Positions 59,198-64,000 of a stretch of 64,000 bases of DNA are shown one piece after another. The DNA is from Sinonovacula constricta (Eukaryota; Mollusca; Bivalvia; Cardiida; Solecurtidae): positions 76,639,971 through 76,703,970 of the forward strand of contig CM017556.1 in the NCBI GenBank assembly GCA_007844125.1, in the 5' to 3' direction. Both the position numbers and the translations under genes were made by a program. Numbering within the stretch: the stretch's first letter is position 1; each line of letters begins with the position of its first letter. The notes beneath the pieces were generated by a model. That model was not told where the DNA came from and ran no database searches. It worked only from the letters and a program-made list of their open reading frames with translations.

Positions 59198-61583
59198 TAT
59201 AGAACCGAGCGCCATCTGGTGTGGGCGTCTGTTTAATTACTTGTCATATGAAGCAGTTAAAATATTCTTATTAAGACAGTTAAACTAAAACAGTGTGTAA
59301 GTAATCTTATTTCATTGATGAAGCCTGATATTTAACTGCTGGCCATAAAATATGTATTTTAATTAAGGTAAGTTTTACTGTTATTTTTTGTAAGGAAGTA
59401 CGGGAAATGTCCATGTTATTACGTATGATTATATTTACATATGTTGGGATTTAAAGAGAAAAGTTGTGTTAAACCTTGTTTCAGTTTAAAGTTAGGCAAC
59501 CTTTACATATCATTTCCACACTATTTATTCCAACGAATTTTATTTATCGACCGCAAAATATTGTAATAAAATGTTTAATGGCATGAATCGGATGCTGACT
59601 TTCAGTTTATGTCCTGCATTTGGTGGCAGACAACCACCATGAGTTGCCTCCTTTTATCGCGAAGGTCATTTCACTATAAAAGCCACCAAGCCAATAGCCT
59701 TAATATAAACAAAAATACTTTTTTATTTTGAGACAGCGCTCAGACATCAAGCTTTATTGGACTAGTGACAGTAACTTAATGACATTGGATTGTAAAGCTA
59801 TGGGGTGGCGTATTGTTTAACCTAGACATATATTCCAGAAGCTTCTTTCCTAATGATTTTTTCTTTACAAAAGTCTAATGCTTTGTGTTTAAAAAGTACA
59901 GCTAAGTAAAAACCAAAAGTACAGTTGGAAGAGCTAGGAGGGGACTTCCTCCGCATACCCACTCACGCACAAACCCCCGCATCCATATACAAATATCGTA
60001 GCTTATCGTCTCTGTAATGACCATAAATGTCGGTACGATGTATTTGGAAAATAAACTCAGCACCATGCGAAACTCAAACTGAACCGTCTCAGGCTAACAC
60101 AATGATCGATTTTTGAGGGGGTATTCGCTATTACTTTTCGCTCTATGAACCGCTTCGTTTTCCGTTGACATAACATTAAAAAGTGCCAGTCCGAATGGCG
60201 TGCTGGCTTACAATTCGATTTGACATTCAGCACGACATTCAAAATAACAAAGTTTAAATGTCGTTGTAGCTCAACATTCGATTTGCTAATTTCGGCCACA
60301 TTTAAAAGCTTTCTGGTATTGAATTATCACAAAGCCTCCCAAATTGCAATGAATATTAAAGTCAAATAACTCATAAAACTTGAAGATCTGTAAAACATCT
60401 TGAATAGCAGTTCTCAATTTACGAAAATCAATATATATATAGATGTATGGGTTGTCTACGTTTGTAGAAGAAGTCCAATTACATTAAAACATTACCATAA
60501 TGCTCAAACATCTCCAATCATTGCTTTAATTATTCAACAAGACATAATTGTATGACCACGCTGAAGTCAGAACCGCCGTATAAAAAGTGAAATGTTTAAT
60601 AATATTTCTAAAAGAAAACTTCTGGTGAAACTTTGAACCAAATACTTCCTACAAGTTGGATAACTCCATACAATTTCAGTAGTTGGCCAGTTTACAGTCA
60701 CCAAAATATTTGCTTTGCGACTTTTCATAACAGTAAATCTAAACTATACTTACAAATGATACCAGCCATTCTCAATGTCTGAAACATCTCAGAAATGGCA
60801 AGAATTTAACTCGAGTCTCCTGCTATGTATTGAGGTATACATATACCAGTTCAAGCAATACTACGCAACACGCCACAAGTCTCGACTTTCGCAAATAAAC
60901 ATGGCAAAATGGTAAATAAATACCATTAAGCTTTAAGCTGACTTGACATGATGATGAAAAAAATAAGCAAAAAAGTAACGAAAAAGGTGTAGATACATTG
61001 ACCCTTTACCAAATTAATTGATGCAACTAGGCGTCTAGAAAAATTCGCTTTTGGATACCTCAGCAATGATGGATCCATTCAAATGTTTTTACGAAAGTAG
61101 TGAAATTTCATTGGCAGATGAATTCTTTATTCGTAATGTCATAGTATGTTAATATCAACCAGACAAAAACCGGTGATGCTTTATAGAAGGTGGATTTTTG
61201 TAATAAAAGCAACAAATAATTTCAGTATTGCAACAGAAATACATTTCTAGTAGACAAGGCGTTTTAAAACATCAATAAACACGGCATAAACATAAGATAT
61301 CAAAAACACGTACACTTAATATAAAAACGGTTATTCATACGTCTTTATAAATGTATTTTACATTTTGTGTAGTCATGTAAAAATTACTCGTTAATAAACA
61401 ATACAGTGTGTTTAAATGTAATATTTGTGTGAATTGTATTGCTTTCAACCTAGTTATGCTTCGAACGTTTGGCACACTGCCCGGATCGTTCTCATAACGT
61501 TCGTCAAATCATTACGCAGTTTATATTGTCGGCAGCAAGATATTGTACTAAACTGATTGTTTTATGGCAGTTACTCGTCATTT

Positions 61584-61612
61584 ATGTCGGCTGCCGACTT
61601 TCAGTCTAGACC
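61584..61612 (+). repeat. Dispersed repeat core, copy 2
   Basis: ATGTCGGCTGCCGACTTTCAG followed by TCTAGACC, matching 54270-54299. Here the inner GTCGGCTGCCGAC is itself an imperfect palindrome. Confidence 0.6.
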
Positions 61613-64000
61613 AACCATACGAACCATACAACTGTCGATGACTAACACCATTAGCTATTTGCGTTCGTAAGGTTTGAAAACGTAATAAAAGAAAGACAAA
61701 CGTTTCGATAAAGGCATAATTCCTTTTAATAAAGGAAACGTTAATTTAAATCATCCAAACCATTTATCTGCCAAAATCATATTAAAGATTAAAGATATTA
61801 TTAGTAAATATATAATTGAATATTAATGAAGAATTATTGGCGAAATGTGTTTAATTATCGAAGTACAACATTAGCATCAAATGCTCAATCTTAGGCAAAC
61901 TAAAATTAGTGTCAAATATAAAGCTCAGTTCTACTTTTATAGGAAGGCCATTTTAACATTAAGTGATGACCAAATTGAAAGTAAGTTGAATCTCCAATAT
62001 TGACCTGTGATTAAAATAAAATGGTCAATGTTTTACCTACAAAACCAATTAAATATCACATTTTACAGTTATCAAAGTATAACTAATATCTTAGGTGATT
62101 GAAGTTTACAGCTGTTTTTCACACTCATTAACAAAAAATGTCTGTTATATTTGTTCAAAAGATGATATGCTCTGCATACATAGTTTTCAAACAAAACATT
62201 TAAATAAAACTGTTTGCAGTTTGTAAGTTTTCTTTCTAATGCACAATTGCAATCTGTTATAGAAGGAAGAAGAAAACAAATAATACTAAGAAATACGCAG
62301 ATATTGTAATATTTAACACAACTCGAAAAGAGCAGATGTTGCCGGGCTATACTTGCTCTACCGACAAGGTTACATTCACTTTTTAGTATAAAGATAGTGT
62401 AAATTCATTGGTTTAAGTTTTATTTAATAGTTTATATTCTTTTATAGAGTTTTGAAGATTTAAATAAAGCCAAAGCAGGCGTCATATAAGTAGGTATTTT
62501 TTCCAACATTCGAAATAATTTGCAGGTATTTCTGGAAATTTTAGAATAAAAATGTTTCTTCGGCTATTCGGAATAAACCATAAAACAAAATAACAACTTT
62601 GTATAATCACATGCAATGAAAATTACACATTCACAATTGAATGTAAATGTCCATTTAATTATGTTTGACCTGCAACCTTTAATATTATATGGCATAGTAG
62701 TGACACTACAATCTAGCTGACATAATGTGATGGACCTCTGCTAGTCGCTTTAATGGCCAGTTGTCATGTGTCAACCATGATTACAGTGGCGACGTTTACC
62801 TACCGTTGAATGAATAAGATTTTTAAGTGGTATCCTACACTTAGCATCTATCATGCAACTTTAGCATGCCTCTGTTTGTTGGTGAATATTTACTTGTCCT
62901 GTGATAAGATATTGTAAACAACGAAGACTCCAGTTTTCATCTATTTCTAATTGTTTATATATTATCATTATGCGCACAAAGAAAGAATGCAACAAAATGG
63001 TTTGCTATACAGTTATGGTCATTATTTCGTCGTTGTTCTTTCTATTAGTCTGTTATTAATATTAATTCAATCGTCCTAATGATAAGTCATATTTCTTGAT
63101 TCAGATAAACCGAAAATATGTTGCTGCCTTTCGTATTCTTTGTGAATGCACAAATGTATCAAGTTGACAGGATGCATGGACTAATACGAAGGATCCCTTC
63201 ACTTGGTCTATGACAAGACTAGGGAAATTTCACTAGCAACAGTCTTTCAATGTTTCATATTGTGTGTTTGTATATTAATAAAGCGGATTCAGGTAATAAT
63301 GATACATGTCGATAAGATTTTATATGGTGTTACCAACACATCCCTCTAGACAATATTTACAGTAATTGATATTTCATTACACCTATCTAATATGACACAT
63401 ACCTGCCACTGTTACACACTTAAAAGAGGTTTGGCAATCATGTTAATTGTGTTAATGATGTTCCCGTTAAGTAACCTACGTAAATAAAAGAAATATTCAC
63501 AATAGATATATAGGACCAACACATCATTTTCGCGTCCAGCTACAGGCGCAGCTGTTGATAAATAGCTTATTAACACTTAGACAAGTAAATATAAACATTG
63601 GTTAGATATTATAGACAGATAGGCTAGAGCCAAATAAAACCGCATTTACCACAGAATACACTAAGGTACATTAGTCACTCCAATAAAATGTGTAGATATA
63701 TAACGTTATGGTCTACAAAGATAGTTATTAGTATTCGGAATAGTGAAACCCATGTGTATTATGGAGACGTCCTGTAAAATAGTGAGGAAGATACAACACA
63801 AATTTATGAATGTAACCATCTGCTCACTCAAGGTCAGTCAGAATATTTAAATGAGAATAGTCCGCATAAATATATGCAGTGAGTTCTATCCCCATTCATT
63901 TCACCGTTTTCGACCTTTCTCTTTTTTTTATTTCATGTATTTAAATATCACTTCAATATCGATTCAATACAATTAAGTCTTATTTCACTAATTAGGATAT

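Larger units (their letters stand above)
49664..64000 (+). other. Open-ended intron or downstream sequence, repeat-rich
   Basis: No sixth EGF, VWC or stop-containing exon was recognised in these 14.3 kb, although a short exon could have been missed. Contents: a CTT/CAT-rich stretch (49671-49871), a 40-bp satellite (50712-52243), GT/CGTG microsatellite (53315-53415), a SINE-like relic (53617-53790), a T-rich tract (53937-53999), a tRNA-like palindrome (54700-54837), a 30-bp minisatellite (55908-56285), and a GA microsatellite (59137-59195). The 59200-64000 stretch is AT-rich with only one diverged repeat near 61584. Confidence 0.75.

Overview
This is an AT-rich invertebrate genomic window, most likely from a bivalve mollusc. 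The organism is inferred from intron and repeat style (ATT/GTA microsatellites, several minisatellites, short dispersed tRNA-like and foldback repeats), not from any species marker. It is not bacterial: most open frames of 60-170 codons are intron noise or tandem-repeat artefacts.

The window holds one recognisable gene on the + strand, a partial NELL1/NELL2-like gene (protein kinase C-binding, secreted thrombospondin-1-like glycoprotein). Fourteen coding exons lie between 946 and 49663. All have AG/GT borders and compatible phases, and they join into 582 codons with no stop. In order they encode a thrombospondin-N/laminin-G domain (exons at 946, 6716, 8406, 18354), a CPTC motif and short coiled coil (22298, start of 22726), two VWC domains each split over two exons (22726+29072; 31894+33455), and five EGF modules, one per exon (34481, 35410, 48420, 48866, 49523). 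This order matches vertebrate NELL proteins. The signal-peptide exon is uncertain (a candidate lies at 30-67 but its phase does not fit). The sixth EGF, the C-terminal VWC domains and the stop codon were not found and probably lie beyond 64000.

Layout: 1-945 5' flank or intron; 946-8679 first three exons; 8680-18353 a 9.7 kb intron with a 31/62-bp minisatellite; 18354-22857 end of the LamG domain, coiled coil and start of VWC1; 22858-29071 a 6.2 kb intron; 29072-35553 VWC and first two EGF exons, with a 38/39-bp minisatellite and a compound ATT/GTA microsatellite between them; 35554-48419 a 12.9 kb intron with several higher-complexity blocks that could be regulatory; 48420-49663 three closely spaced EGF exons; 49664-64000 intron or downstream sequence rich in repeats (a 40-bp satellite of about 38 units, a 30-bp minisatellite, a tRNA-like core inside a palindrome, and SINE-like relics).

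Apart from the gene, the most unusual items are the tRNA-like palindrome at 54700-54837, a family of short foldback repeats with at least eight diverged copies in the introns, the higher-order pattern of the 40-bp satellite, and a compact hairpin at 43824-43868.
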